Shown: positions 41,328-49,919, counted from the first letter of the stretch. The stretch is 64,000 nt of DNA from Candidatus Lachnoclostridium avicola (GCA_019114465.1 DXFM01000003.1:124001-188000); one strand, 5' to 3'. Notes: generated by a model not told the origin, from the sequence alone. Numbers and translations are program-made.

Positions 41328-42788
41328 ATGAAATGCTATGACGTGGTGGTGATCGGCGCAGGCGTGGTGGGCTGTGCCGTGGCCAGGGAGCTTACCAGAT
41401 ACCGGCTGTCTGTGGGGGTTCTGGAAAAAGAGCTGGATGTGGCCTGCGGCAATTCCAGCAGAAATACAGGAATGCTTCACGCCGGCTTCACCTATCGGCC
41501 GGGAAGCCTGAAGGCGGAGTGCGCGGTAGAGGGAAACCGGGAATTTGACCAGGTGGCGGCGGAATTGGACGTGCCCTTTAAGAGAACGGGAAAACTGGTG
41601 GTGGGATTTACAGAGCAGGATCGGAAAAATATTCTGAAATTCAAGGCCATCGGGGAACAGAACGGCGTCACAGGAATGCGGATGGTGACAAAAGAGGAAA
41701 TCCGGGAGATTGACAGCCATGCCGGCGGGGAGTTTGCCATGTATGTGCCCAGCTCCGGTATCCTGGATCCCATGGAGTACACCATTGCCCTGGCGGAGAA
41801 CGCGGCCAGAAATGGAGCGGAATTTCTCTTTGGACGGAAGGTGACAGCCATTGACCGGAAGGAAAAAGGGTATCTTCTGCACACGGAGGCGGGAGAGGAT
41901 GTTCAGACCCGGTGGGTGATCAACTGCGCGGGAATGTACGCCCCGGAGATCTCAGAAATGCTGGGCTATCCCCATTACCCCGCAAAGGGTTTTAAGGGAG
42001 AGTATTTCGTCCTGGATAAGAAGGCGGGAAAATACCTGGCGGTTCCGGTGTACCCTGCCCCCAACGAAAAGGGGGGATTCATGACCCACGCCACTCCCAC
42101 GGTGGATGGAAATGTGCTGGTGGGGCCGGATTCCTACGTGACGGAGGGCCGGGAGGACTACAGCACCACCAAAGAGCATCTGGACGGACTGATTTCTGAC
42201 GGAAGGAAGATGTTTGACCACATGGAAAGCCAGTATTTCATCCGCAGCTTTGCGGGAATCCGGTGGAAGCGGTATGATCCGGAGACCGGGGAGATCCTGG
42301 ATTTTCTGCTGGAGGCGGATGACGATCATCCGGGAACCGTCAATCTGGTGGGAATCGAGTCTCCCGGCATCACCTGCGCCCTGCCCCTGGCCCGGCGGGC
42401 GGTGAAGAAGCTGACGGAGAAGGAGCACCCGGCTGTGAATGAAGCTTTTGATCCCAGACGTCCGGGAATCCGCCGCTTCAGCGGGATGACGGAAGAAGAA
42501 CGGAAACACGCCATTGAGGAGGATCCGGATTACGGGGAGGTTGTCTGCCGGTGCGAGAATGTGACCAGGGCGGAGATCCGTCAGGCCATTCACAATCCCC
42601 TGGGAGTCTGCACGGTGACGGGAATTAAAAACAGGACCAGAGCCACCATGGGACGGTGCCAGGGAGGCTACTGCGAGACCAGGATTACCAGGATGATCGA
42701 GGAGGAGCTGGGAATCCAGCCGGAGGACGTGCGCTACTCCAAAGAGGGCGGATATATGTTTACAGGAAAGGTGAGGGATGAAAGATGA
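41328..42788 (+). CDS. FAD-dependent glycerol-3-phosphate dehydrogenase-like protein with BFD-type Cys domain
   Basis: A 486-residue flavoprotein of the DAO family. FAD motif DVVVIGAGVVGCAVARELTR at the N-terminus and NTGMLHAGFTYRPGSLKA match anaerobic glycerol-3-phosphate dehydrogenase (GlpA) and L-2-hydroxyglutarate oxidase-like proteins. The C-terminal domain has VVCRCENVTRAEI, then GRCQGGYCETRI (C-x-C...C-x4-C), a BFD-like [2Fe-2S] domain (about residues 405-460). The ATG at 41328 is preceded by AGGAGGAGGG. It forms an operon with the FAD/NAD oxidoreductase and DUF1667 genes, an arrangement used for membrane-independent oxidation of glycerol-3-phosphate or a related hydroxyacid. The exact substrate is not certain. 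Confidence 0.85.
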   Translation: MKCYDVVVIGAGVVGCAVARELTRYRLSVGVLEKELDVACGNSSRNTGMLHAGFTYRPGSLKAECAVEGNREFDQVAAELDVPFKRTGKLVVGFTEQDRKNILKFKAIGEQNGVTGMRMVTKEEIREIDSHAGGEFAMYVPSSGILDPMEYTIALAENAARNGAEFLFGRKVTAIDRKEKGYLLHTEAGEDVQTRWVINCAGMYAPEISEMLGYPHYPAKGFKGEYFVLDKKAGKYLAVPVYPAPNEKGGFMTHATPTVDGNVLVGPDSYVTEGREDYSTTKEHLDGLISDGRKMFDHMESQYFIRSFAGIRWKRYDPETGEILDFLLEADDDHPGTVNLVGIESPGITCALPLARRAVKKLTEKEHPAVNEAFDPRRPGIRRFSGMTEEERKHAIEEDPDYGEVVCRCENVTRAEIRQAIHNPLGVCTVTGIKNRTRATMGRCQGGYCETRITRMIEEELGIQPEDVRYSKEGGYMFTGKVRDER

Positions 42789-44020
42789 GAGATGTGGATG
42801 CGGTAATCATCGGAGGCGGCCCCGCCGGTCTTGCGGCGGCGGTCCGCCTGTGGGACAAGGGAGTGAGAAACCTGCTGATTCTGGAGCGGGAGCATGAACT
42901 GGGAGGAATCCTGCGCCAGTGCATTCATGACGGCTTTGGGCTGACCCGGTTTGGAGAGACTTTAAGCGGGCCGGAGTATGCCCAGAGATTCATTGATCAG
43001 GTGGAAGCCCGGGGCATTCCCTGTATTACAGACGCCACGGTGATTGACATTACCAGAGACAAACGGGTGACGGCGGCGTCCAGAGAGGGACTGGTGGAGA
43101 TCCAGGCAAAGGCAGTGATCCTGTCCATGGGATGCCGGGAGAGAACCCGCGGAGCCATCCGGATTCCGGGAGACCGTCCGGCAGGCGTATATACGGCAGG
43201 CGTGGCCCAGGCCTATATCAACCTTCAGAACCGTATGGTGGGCCGGGAGGTGGTGATTCTGGGATCCGGCGACATCGGCATGATCATGGCCAGGAGACTG
43301 ACCCTGGAGGGAGCCCATGTGGTCGGCGTGTTTGAGGTTCAGCCCTATGCCAGCGGCCTTCCCAGAAATATTCTCCAGTGCCTGGACGACTATGGAATTC
43401 CTCTGTATTTAAGTCATACGGTGACGCAGATCAAGGGAAAAGAGCGTCTGGAGTCCGTGGTGATTTCCCAGGTGGACGACAACAGAAATCCCATACCCGG
43501 GACGGAAACAGAATATCCCTGCGATACGCTGATTCTTTCGGTGGGCCTGATTCCGGAAAATGAACTGTCTCTCTCCGCGGGGGCAGAGCTGGACCGGGGG
43601 AGCAACGGCCCTGTGGTGGACGAGCATCATCAGACGACGGTGCCCGGGATCTTCGCGGCGGGAAATGTGCTGCAGGTCCATGATCTGGTAGATTTTGTGT
43701 CCGCGGAAGCGGAGGAGCTGGCGGATTCTGCGGCGGCTTACCTGCAGGCGGGAAGCCTCTCTGAGTGCAGGCTTCAGGTTCTCACAGACGGCAGCGTCAC
43801 CCACGCGGTTCCCAGAAAAATCAGCGGCGAAGCAGATTTTACGCTGTCCTTCCGTGTGAGAAAGCCGGCGAAAAACTGCCGGATCCGCCTGGTCCAGGGA
43901 GGAGAGACCGTTTTTGAGAAGAAGATGGCGAAGGCCATCCCCGCTGAGATGATTCAGATTCCGGTCAAAGCATCCTGGCTGAAAAAGAATGAAGATCTGG
44001 AGGTGAAAGTGGAATGGTGA
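42785..44020 (+). CDS. NAD(P)/FAD-dependent oxidoreductase (GlpA-module partner)
   Basis: A 411-residue pyridine-nucleotide-disulfide-type oxidoreductase. FAD motif AVIIGGGPAGLAAAVRLWDKG at the start, SMGCRERTRGAIRIPGDRPAG, NAD motif VVILGSGDIGMIMARRLTLEG, and GIFAAGNVLQVHDLVDFVS with the FAD-binding Asp/Gly. A small C-terminal extension (about residues 330-411) is beta-rich. Its ATG overlaps the preceding stop (ATGA), and its stop overlaps the DUF1667 start by 7 nt. It likely passes electrons between the GlpA-like flavoprotein and NAD(P). Confidence 0.88.
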   Translation: MRDVDAVIIGGGPAGLAAAVRLWDKGVRNLLILEREHELGGILRQCIHDGFGLTRFGETLSGPEYAQRFIDQVEARGIPCITDATVIDITRDKRVTAASREGLVEIQAKAVILSMGCRERTRGAIRIPGDRPAGVYTAGVAQAYINLQNRMVGREVVILGSGDIGMIMARRLTLEGAHVVGVFEVQPYASGLPRNILQCLDDYGIPLYLSHTVTQIKGKERLESVVISQVDDNRNPIPGTETEYPCDTLILSVGLIPENELSLSAGAELDRGSNGPVVDEHHQTTVPGIFAAGNVLQVHDLVDFVSAEAEELADSAAAYLQAGSLSECRLQVLTDGSVTHAVPRKISGEADFTLSFRVRKPAKNCRIRLVQGGETVFEKKMAKAIPAEMIQIPVKASWLKKNEDLEVKVEW

Positions 44021-44379
44021 AATCATTTACCTGTATTATGTGCCCCAGAGGCTGTGAGATCAGCGCCGAGATATCAGACGGCAGAGTCTGCTCGGTGGAG
44101 GGGAATGTTTGCCCGAAGGGGAAGGATTATGTGATTCAGGAGCTGACGGCTCCCATGAGAACCATTGCCTCTTCTGTGCTGGTGGAAGGGGGAGAGTTGC
44201 CCCTGGCCAGTGTGCGGCTGAACCGGCCTGTGCCGAAGGAGCGGATCTTTGATGTGATGGAGGAGATCCGGAAAGTAAAAATAAAAGCCCCCGCGGTCCT
44301 TGGACAGACGGTGATTGCCGATGTCCTGGGACTGGGAAGCGATGTGATCGTGACGAAAAATGTGAGGAAGAAGTCTTAA
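44014..44379 (+). CDS. DUF1667 Cys-rich protein
   Basis: A 121-residue protein with an N-terminal cluster FTCIMCPRGCE (C-x2-C-x3-C) and a fourth Cys in GNVCPKGKDY, compatible with an iron-sulfur or zinc site. It belongs to DUF1667, nearly always found behind GlpA-like and NAD(P)/FAD oxidoreductase genes, as here. It is probably a third subunit of that complex. GGAGGTG precedes the ATG. Its stop overlaps the convergent rpiR stop (bases 44376-44379). Confidence 0.88.
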   Translation: MVKSFTCIMCPRGCEISAEISDGRVCSVEGNVCPKGKDYVIQELTAPMRTIASSVLVEGGELPLASVRLNRPVPKERIFDVMEEIRKVKIKAPAVLGQTVIADVLGLGSDVIVTKNVRKKS

Positions 44380-45257
44380 GGTTCTTCTCTCAGTATGGGG
44401 TTGTCGGAGGTGCGGAATTCCGATTCCTTGGAGAAGCGGATCTTCAGTTCCTCGTTGGTCTTGTACCGGAGTCGGAAACAGCCGGCGTACAGAGTGTCCA
44501 GAAGGTAGAACACAGACAGATTGATGGAAAAATTTCCCAGGTTGGAGATCAGTTTCTGTCTGGTGGAGATGTACAGCCGGCATCCGCACTGGGCAGCCAG
44601 AGAGTTGGAGCCGTAAGAGGTAATGGATATGGCGGGAATCCCTCTCTGCCGGAGCTTTTTGGCCAGCACAATATTCCGGGGAGTCTCTCCGGAGTAGGAT
44701 ACCAGGATGAAGCAGTTCTTTTTATCCCGGTAGCAGGCCTCGAAATAGGCGCTGGTGTTTGACGGAGGGATCACCACAGTCTTTCCGATCTTGGACATAT
44801 TTTCCCGGAAGGCGGAGGCGATATCGCTGTAGACCCCGGAAGAACAGAGGTAGATATTCTGGGCCTGATCCAGCATGCGCACCGCCTGGTCCAGCTCCTG
44901 CTGGGTGAGAAGGGAGAGGGTGTCCTTCACTGTTTCCGTGTACAGAGAGGAAATCTTTCCCGCGATGGTGAGGAAGGAGTCGTGCTCCAGAAAGGGCCGG
45001 TTGGAATCGATGTTCTGAAAATGGGAGGAGAGATAGGTGTTTTCCTTCACATAGGCCTCCCGGAAATCGGCATAGCCCTCAAATCCCAGCCGCTGGCAGA
45101 ACCGCATCACCGTGGCCGGCGATGTGAATGTGGCCTGGGCCACATGGCGGATGCTCTCTCCTTCCAGCGAGAGCTGGCGTTCCAGAAAATAGGCGGCGAT
45201 GCTCTTTTCCGCATCGGAGAAAACCTCATCGTTTTTCAGTTTATCAAGAATCAGCAT
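44376..45257 (-). CDS. RpiR family transcriptional regulator
   Basis: A 293-residue regulator: N-terminal HTH_6 domain (EKSIAAYFLERQ, SIRHVAQATFTSPATVMRFCQRLGFEGYADFREAY) and a C-terminal SIS phosphosugar-binding domain (IYLCSSGVYSDIASAF, FILVSYSGETPRNIVLAKKLRQRG). Such proteins sense sugar phosphates. It is divergent from the GH4 6-phospho-glycosidase gene, which is its likely target. A 13-bp palindrome (45294-45306) lies 37 nt upstream of its start, suggesting autoregulation. Minus-strand GGGAGGCAA precedes the ATG at 45257. Confidence 0.92.
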   Translation of the reverse strand: MLILDKLKNDEVFSDAEKSIAAYFLERQLSLEGESIRHVAQATFTSPATVMRFCQRLGFEGYADFREAYVKENTYLSSHFQNIDSNRPFLEHDSFLTIAGKISSLYTETVKDTLSLLTQQELDQAVRMLDQAQNIYLCSSGVYSDIASAFRENMSKIGKTVVIPPSNTSAYFEACYRDKKNCFILVSYSGETPRNIVLAKKLRQRGIPAISITSYGSNSLAAQCGCRLYISTRQKLISNLGNFSINLSVFYLLDTLYAGCFRLRYKTNEELKIRFSKESEFRTSDNPILREEP

Positions 45258-45293
45258 AAACTTGCCTCCCTGCAGTCTGTGTGATGGCCCAGC

Positions 45294-45306
45294 GAAACAT
45301 TGTTTC
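45294..45306. promoter_or_regulatory. operator-like box 1 (perfect palindrome)
   Basis: GAAACATTGTTTC, symmetric about its central base, lies 37 nt upstream of rpiR. The same motif recurs in degenerate form at 45594 and 45637 near the GH4 promoter. Confidence 0.6.
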
Positions 45307-45366
45307 AGAAAAAAGGATGGGATCGTCAGAAAATTGACAGCTCTGTTCCCATCTGGCCCGGATCGC

Positions 45367-45394
45367 TTTACTTTCCACTGAAATCCATTATACT
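45367..45394 (+). promoter_or_regulatory. candidate promoter in the rpiR-GH4 spacer
   Basis: TTTACT (45367-45372), 16-bp spacer, TATACT (45389-45394). No convincing open frame with a ribosome site follows, but a terminator does at 45490. Confidence 0.45.
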
Positions 45395-45400
45395 ATCCTT

Positions 45401-45519
45401 AACAGGAAAAAGAAAGTCAGGAATCCGAAATCATTCATGGCAGGGATGGTTCGGAAAAACTTTTCGATACATAATCTTATCTTTTATGAAAAAGGCGCGG
45501 CGGGAGCTGCGCTTTTTTC
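45401..45519 (+). ncRNA. candidate small RNA (about 120 nt)
   Basis: Bounded by the candidate promoter at 45367-45394 and a good intrinsic terminator at 45490-45519. No recognised RNA family and no supported reading frame. Existence is inferred only from promoter and terminator spacing. Confidence 0.3.
45490..45519 (+). terminator. intrinsic terminator in the rpiR-GH4 spacer
   Basis: GCGCGGC (45496-45502) pairs with GCTGCGC (45507-45513) over a GGGA tetraloop, followed by T6. No protein gene on this strand ends nearby. Confidence 0.75.
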
Positions 45520-45593
45520 ATTTCACAGAAAACTTCACCTCCGTGCAATAAAAGCGCTCCCCACAGGAGCTGTTCTATATATGGTGCGGAGGT

Positions 45594-45606
45594 GAAACAC
45601 CGTTCC
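45594..45606. promoter_or_regulatory. operator-like box 2
   Basis: GAAACACCGTTCC matches the rpiR palindrome at 10 of 13 positions, about 60 bp upstream of the GH4 -35 box. Confidence 0.4.
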
Positions 45607-45636
45607 GCGTTTTCCCGCCAAACAGAGATAAATCGG

Positions 45637-45649
45637 ATAACAATGTTTC
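45637..45649. promoter_or_regulatory. operator-like box 3
   Basis: ATAACAATGTTTC matches the reverse complement of the rpiR palindrome at 11 of 13 positions and ends 17 bp upstream of the GH4 -35 box, a position suited to an activator. Confidence 0.5.
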
Positions 45650-45666
45650 ACTATGCACAGAAGATC

Positions 45667-45695
45667 TTTACAATCCGACCTTCTTTTTGTATAAT
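45667..45695 (+). promoter_or_regulatory. promoter of the GH4 gene
   Basis: TTTACA (45667-45672), 17-bp spacer, TATAAT (45690-45695). Confidence 0.8.
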
Positions 45696-45770
45696 TTTTC
45701 GCGGTTGGGACAAAAGTCCCGGCTGCGATACCACGACGAGAGACACTTAGAAAGAAAGGCGGTTTGAGAC

Positions 45771-47162
45771 ATGGAAGGCGCAGTAAAAATTGTAACGATC
45801 GGAGGAGGCAGCAGCTATACGCCGGAGCTGATGGAAGGCTTCATCAAGAGATATGAGGAGCTTCCCATCCGGGAGATCTGGCTGGTGGACATTGAGGACG
45901 GAAAAGAGAAGCTGGAGATCGTGGGAAAGATGGCCCAGAGAATGTGGGACGCTTCTCCCTATGACGTGAAGGTGCATCTGACTCTGGACAGAAGAGAGGC
46001 ATTGAAGGATGCGGACTTTGTCACCACCCAGTTCCGTGTAGGTCTGTTAAATGCCCGTATCAAGGATGAGCGGATTCCCTTCTCCTATGGACTTCTGGGA
46101 CAGGAGACCAACGGAGCCGGAGGAATCTTCAAGGCGTTCCGCACCATCCCGGTAATTCTGGACATCGTGAAAGATATGAAAGAGCTGTGTCCCAACGCCT
46201 GGCTGATCAACTTTACCAATCCCAGCGGCATGGTGACCGAGGCTGTGATGCGCTACGGCAACTGGGAGAAGGTCATCGGTCTGTGCAACGTGCCCGTAGG
46301 CGCCATGATGAAGGAGCCGGCCACCATTGGCAAGACCCTGGACCAGCTGGTATATAAATTTGCAGGCCTGAACCATTTCCACTGGCATAAGGTGTTTGAT
46401 CTGGACGGAAACGAAGTGACCCAGCAGATCATCGACGCCATGTACGAGGGAAAAGACGGGGGCGTGCCTGCCAACATTTTCGACGTTCCCCTGTTCAAGG
46501 AGCAGCTGGACGAGATCGGAATGATCCACTGCGGCTACCACCGCTATTACTACAGACAGGAAGAGATGCTGGCCCACGGCCTGGAAGAGTACAACACCAT
46601 CGGAACCAGAGCGGAGCAGGTGAAGCGGACGGAGGCGGAGCTGTTTGAGCTCTACAAGGATCCCAACCTGGACCACAAGCCGGAGCAGCTCTCCAAGAGA
46701 GGCGGCGCCCACTACAGCGATGCGGCCTGCGAGACCATCGCCGCCATCTACGGCAACAAGAACACCCACATTGTGGTTACCACCAGAAACAACGGCGCCC
46801 TGCCGGATCTTCCCCCGGAGTCCGCGGCTGAGGTTTCCTGCTTCATCGGAGCTACGGGAGCCCGCCCCATCGCCTTCGGAAAGCTTCATCCCGCAGAGTG
46901 CGGCTGGCTTCAGTGCATGAAGAATATGGAGTGGTGCGTGGAGGAGGCCGCCATCACCGGAAATTACGGTCTGGCCATGCAGGCGTTCTTCTTAAATCCC
47001 CAGATTCCGTCGGGAGCCACGGCGAAACGGGTGCTGGACGAGCTGCTCATCGCCCACAAGAAATATCTGCCCCAGTTTGCTGACACCATCGCCCGCCTGG
47101 AAAAGGAAGGCATCACCATCAAGGACGATGTGGCCAGAGAGCTGACGGAGCAGGGGCTGTAA
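45771..47162 (+). CDS. glycoside hydrolase family 4 (6-phospho-beta-glucosidase-like)
   Basis: A 463-residue NAD- and metal-dependent GH4 enzyme that cleaves phosphorylated disaccharides such as cellobiose-6-phosphate. The N-terminal Rossmann motif is IVTIGGGSSYTPELMEGF. QFRVGLLNARIKDE, GLLGQETNGAGG, NFTNPSGMVTEA, the metal ligands GLCNVP (Cys) and GLNHFHW (His), and the catalytic Tyr region are present. The sequence fits the CelF/LicH branch more than alpha-galactosidase MelA. It requires Mn and reducing conditions. It is divergent from rpiR and under its likely control. No PTS gene is seen next to it, so the phosphorylating transporter must be elsewhere. Confidence 0.92.
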   Translation: MEGAVKIVTIGGGSSYTPELMEGFIKRYEELPIREIWLVDIEDGKEKLEIVGKMAQRMWDASPYDVKVHLTLDRREALKDADFVTTQFRVGLLNARIKDERIPFSYGLLGQETNGAGGIFKAFRTIPVILDIVKDMKELCPNAWLINFTNPSGMVTEAVMRYGNWEKVIGLCNVPVGAMMKEPATIGKTLDQLVYKFAGLNHFHWHKVFDLDGNEVTQQIIDAMYEGKDGGVPANIFDVPLFKEQLDEIGMIHCGYHRYYYRQEEMLAHGLEEYNTIGTRAEQVKRTEAELFELYKDPNLDHKPEQLSKRGGAHYSDAACETIAAIYGNKNTHIVVTTRNNGALPDLPPESAAEVSCFIGATGARPIAFGKLHPAECGWLQCMKNMEWCVEEAAITGNYGLAMQAFFLNPQIPSGATAKRVLDELLIAHKKYLPQFADTIARLEKEGITIKDDVARELTEQGL

Positions 47163-47196
47163 AAACAAAAACCGCAGAACAGAATACATAAATGGC

Positions 47197-47239
47197 GGGA
47201 GCCGGGAGTGATTGTCGGAAATCATTCCCGGCTCCCTTT
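47197..47239 (+). terminator. terminator of the GH4 gene
   Basis: A long stem: GGGAGCCGGGA (47197-47207) with TCCCGGCTCCC (47226-47236), extended inward by GTGATT/AATCAT. The T tail is short (TTT). Confidence 0.75.
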
Positions 47240-47302
47240 GCGCGGCCGGCGGGGGATAGCCGCCCCATTCCCCATATGCCGCCCTTCCCGGCCTGGTAAG
47301 CC

Positions 47303-47331
47303 TTGCACACTGGAAAAATCTGTGATATGAT
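47303..47331 (+). promoter_or_regulatory. promoter of the TauE/SafE gene
   Basis: TTGCAC (47303-47308), 17-bp spacer, TATGAT (47326-47331). Confidence 0.7.
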
Positions 47332-47362
47332 ACGGTAGAAATTGACTTAAGGAAGAATAATC

Positions 47363-48112
47363 ATGGAAAAATATCTCATAGTCTGCCCGCTGGTGTTTCT
47401 GGCCGGGCTGGTGGATTCCATTGCCGGGGGCGGGGGACTGATTTCTCTCCCGGCTTATCTTGTGGCGGGAGTTCCGCCCCACATGGCCCTGGGGACCAAT
47501 AAGACCAGTTCCTCTCTGGGAACCATTGTCTCCACCGCCAGATTGGCAAAAAACGGATTTGTGGACTGGAAGGCAGCCATACCCGGGGGAATCTGCTCCA
47601 TTTTAGGGGCGGTCTGCGGGGCGACCATCAGCCTTTACGTCAGCGAGGCGGTGATCACCCATATGATGATTCTGATTCTGCCTGTGGTGGCGTTTTACGT
47701 GCTCCGCACAAAGAATATGGGTGAGGATGAGCGGACAGGGTCGGTGACGGGACCGCGGCTGACGGCCATGGTCTGTGCCTTCGGTTTGGTGATGGGAGTG
47801 TACGACGGATTTTACGGCCCGGGCACCGGAACTTTCCTGCTGCTTCTGCTCACCGGGCTGGCCCATATGGACACCCGTCGGGCGGCGGGAGTGACCAAGG
47901 TGCTGAACCTGTCCTCCAATCTGTCAGCCCTGCTCACGTTCCTGATCAGCGGAAATGTGTACTACTCCCTGGGACTGGTGTCCGGTCTGTTCTGCATTGC
48001 CGGCCATTCCATCGGCTCTGCTCTGGTGGTAAAGGGAGGCAGACAGGTGGTGCGCCCGGTGATTCTGATCGTGCTCTGCATTCTGTTTGGAAAGCTGGCA
48101 GTGGGATTTTGA
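47363..48112 (+). CDS. TauE/SafE family membrane transporter (sulfite exporter-like)
   Basis: A 249-residue protein with about eight hydrophobic segments and the two TauE/SafE half-repeats: FLAGLVDSIAGGGGLISLPAYL...ALGTNKTSS, and GVYDGFYGPGTGTFLLLLL...AAGVTKVLNLSSNLSAL. Members are putative exporters of sulfite, sulfoacetate or other organic anions. AAGGAAGA precedes the ATG. It has its own promoter and may be read through into prmA. Confidence 0.88.
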   Translation: MEKYLIVCPLVFLAGLVDSIAGGGGLISLPAYLVAGVPPHMALGTNKTSSSLGTIVSTARLAKNGFVDWKAAIPGGICSILGAVCGATISLYVSEAVITHMMILILPVVAFYVLRTKNMGEDERTGSVTGPRLTAMVCAFGLVMGVYDGFYGPGTGTFLLLLLTGLAHMDTRRAAGVTKVLNLSSNLSALLTFLISGNVYYSLGLVSGLFCIAGHSIGSALVVKGGRQVVRPVILIVLCILFGKLAVGF

Positions 48113-48162
48113 CCGGTCTGGGAGAAACTTACAGATTATCATGGAAAAGGGGAATATGAATC

Positions 48163-49125
48163 ATGAAATGGAAGAAATTTACTCTCAATACTACTACGGC
48201 GGCTGTGGATCTGGTGAGCAGCCTGCTGGACGAGCTGGGAATTGAGGGAATCGAAGTGGAAGATCATGTGCCGCTGACAGAGGCGGAGACGAAGGGAATG
48301 TTTATTGACATTCTCCCGGATCCCGGGCCGGATGACGGCACAGCGAAGGTGAGCTTTTATCTGGATGACGAGAAACTGGAAGGTCTGGAGGAGCTGCTCC
48401 GTCAGATCGAGGAGGGCCTGGACGATCTGAGTGAGTTCGTGGACGTGGGAGAGCGTACCATCCAGGTGTCGGAGACGGAGGACAAGGACTGGATCAACAA
48501 CTGGAAACAGTACTTCAAGCCTTTTACCGTGGACGATATTCTGATCAAGCCCACCTGGGAGGAGATCCCGGAGGAGGATCAGGACAAGCTGCTGATTCAG
48601 ATTGATCCGGGCACCGCCTTCGGCACCGGACAGCATGAGACCACTCAGCTGTGCATCCGCCAGCTGAAGAAATACGTGACTCCCGGCTGTTCCGTGCTGG
48701 ATGTGGGAACGGGAAGCGGAATCCTGGGCATCACTGCCTTAAAGCTGGGCGCAGGCCGGGTGTTCGGCACCGACCTGGACGACAACGCCATTACGGCGGT
48801 GGGAGAGAACCTGGAGGCCAACCAGATCGAGGACGGCCGGTTCCAGGTGGTTCAGGGAAATATCATCGACGACAAAGCGGTGCAGGATCAGGCGGGCTAT
48901 GGCTGCTATGACATTGCCGTGGCCAATATTCTGGCGGATGTGATCATCCTGCTCCAGAAGGAGATTCCCGTCCACTTAAAACAGGGCGGCATCTTCATTA
49001 CCTCCGGCATCATCAACATGAAGGAGGAGGCGGTGCGCCAGGCATTCGCTGCCAACGACCAGTTTGAGGTGGTGGAAGTCACCTACCAGGGAGAGTGGCT
49101 GTCCGTGACCGCCAGAAAGAAGTAA
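48163..49125 (+). CDS. prmA: ribosomal protein L11 methyltransferase
   Basis: A 320-residue SAM-dependent methyltransferase. The N-terminal domain is acidic (to about residue 120). The catalytic part has WINNWKQYFKPF, IDPGTAFGTGQHETTQLC, the SAM motif SVLDVGTGSGILGI, GTDLDDNAI and VANILADVI, all diagnostic of PrmA. It methylates lysines and the N-terminus of L11. It heads the prmA-rsmE-nifS-thiI series, with only 3 nt before rsmE. Confidence 0.95.
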   Translation: MKWKKFTLNTTTAAVDLVSSLLDELGIEGIEVEDHVPLTEAETKGMFIDILPDPGPDDGTAKVSFYLDDEKLEGLEELLRQIEEGLDDLSEFVDVGERTIQVSETEDKDWINNWKQYFKPFTVDDILIKPTWEEIPEEDQDKLLIQIDPGTAFGTGQHETTQLCIRQLKKYVTPGCSVLDVGTGSGILGITALKLGAGRVFGTDLDDNAITAVGENLEANQIEDGRFQVVQGNIIDDKAVQDQAGYGCYDIAVANILADVIILLQKEIPVHLKQGGIFITSGIINMKEEAVRQAFAANDQFEVVEVTYQGEWLSVTARKK

Positions 49126-49128
49126 GTT

Positions 49129-49899
49129 ATGTTCCGGTTTTTTGTGGCCCAGGATCAGATTGATGAGAAGACCGGGCAGGTGGTGATCACCGGCCCGGAT
49201 GTGAACCATATCCACAATGTGCTCCGCATGCGCCCCGGGGAGAAGATCCGCATCAGCAACGGCAGGGACAGGGATTACCTGTGCGCCGTGACGGAGACGG
49301 AGGAGGACCGGGTGAGGGCGGAGATTCTGGAGATGGAGGAGAGCACAGAGCTTCCCGCCAGAATCTGGCTCTTTCAGGGACTGCCAAAGAGCGACAAGAT
49401 GGAGCTGATTATTCAGAAAGCGGTGGAGCTGGGAGTCTATCGGATCGTCCCGGTGGCCACCCGCCGGGCGGTGGTGAAGCTGGATAAAAAGAAGGAGGAG
49501 GCCAAACGGAAGCGGTGGAACGCCATCTCCGAGAGCGCGGCCAAACAGAGCAAGCGCCTGATCATCCCCGAGGTGACCGAGGTGATGAATTTTTCCCAGG
49601 CCTGCGCTCTGGCCTCCTCCTTTGACCGGAATTTTATCCCCTACGAGCTGGCTCAGGGGATGGAGCAGACCAGACAGGAATTTCAGAAGATCTCCCCAGG
49701 CATGGAGGCGGGAATCTTTATCGGCCCGGAAGGGGGCTTTGACGAGGAAGAGATCCGCACCGCCGTGGAGGCGGGAATCCGTCCCGTCACCCTGGGGAGA
49801 CGGATCCTGAGAACGGAGACGGCGGGACTATACGTGCTGTCGGTGCTGGGATTTCTGCTGGAGGATCGGGAGGACGGGGCCGGAGACACGGCCTTTTAA
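49129..49899 (+). CDS. rsmE: 16S rRNA m3U1498 methyltransferase
   Basis: A 256-residue SPOUT-class methyltransferase. The N-terminal PUA-like part has VVITGPDVNHIHNVLRMRPGEKI. The C-terminal knot has LFQGLPKSDKMELIIQKAVELGV, SESAAKQSKR, FIGPEGGFDEEEI and LGRRILRTETAGL. It methylates U1498 of 16S rRNA. It starts 3 nt after prmA. Confidence 0.95.
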   Translation: MFRFFVAQDQIDEKTGQVVITGPDVNHIHNVLRMRPGEKIRISNGRDRDYLCAVTETEEDRVRAEILEMEESTELPARIWLFQGLPKSDKMELIIQKAVELGVYRIVPVATRRAVVKLDKKKEEAKRKRWNAISESAAKQSKRLIIPEVTEVMNFSQACALASSFDRNFIPYELAQGMEQTRQEFQKISPGMEAGIFIGPEGGFDEEEIRTAVEAGIRPVTLGRRILRTETAGLYVLSVLGFLLEDREDGAGDTAF

Positions 49900-49919
49900 C
49901 AGACGGGGAGAGATAGAAA

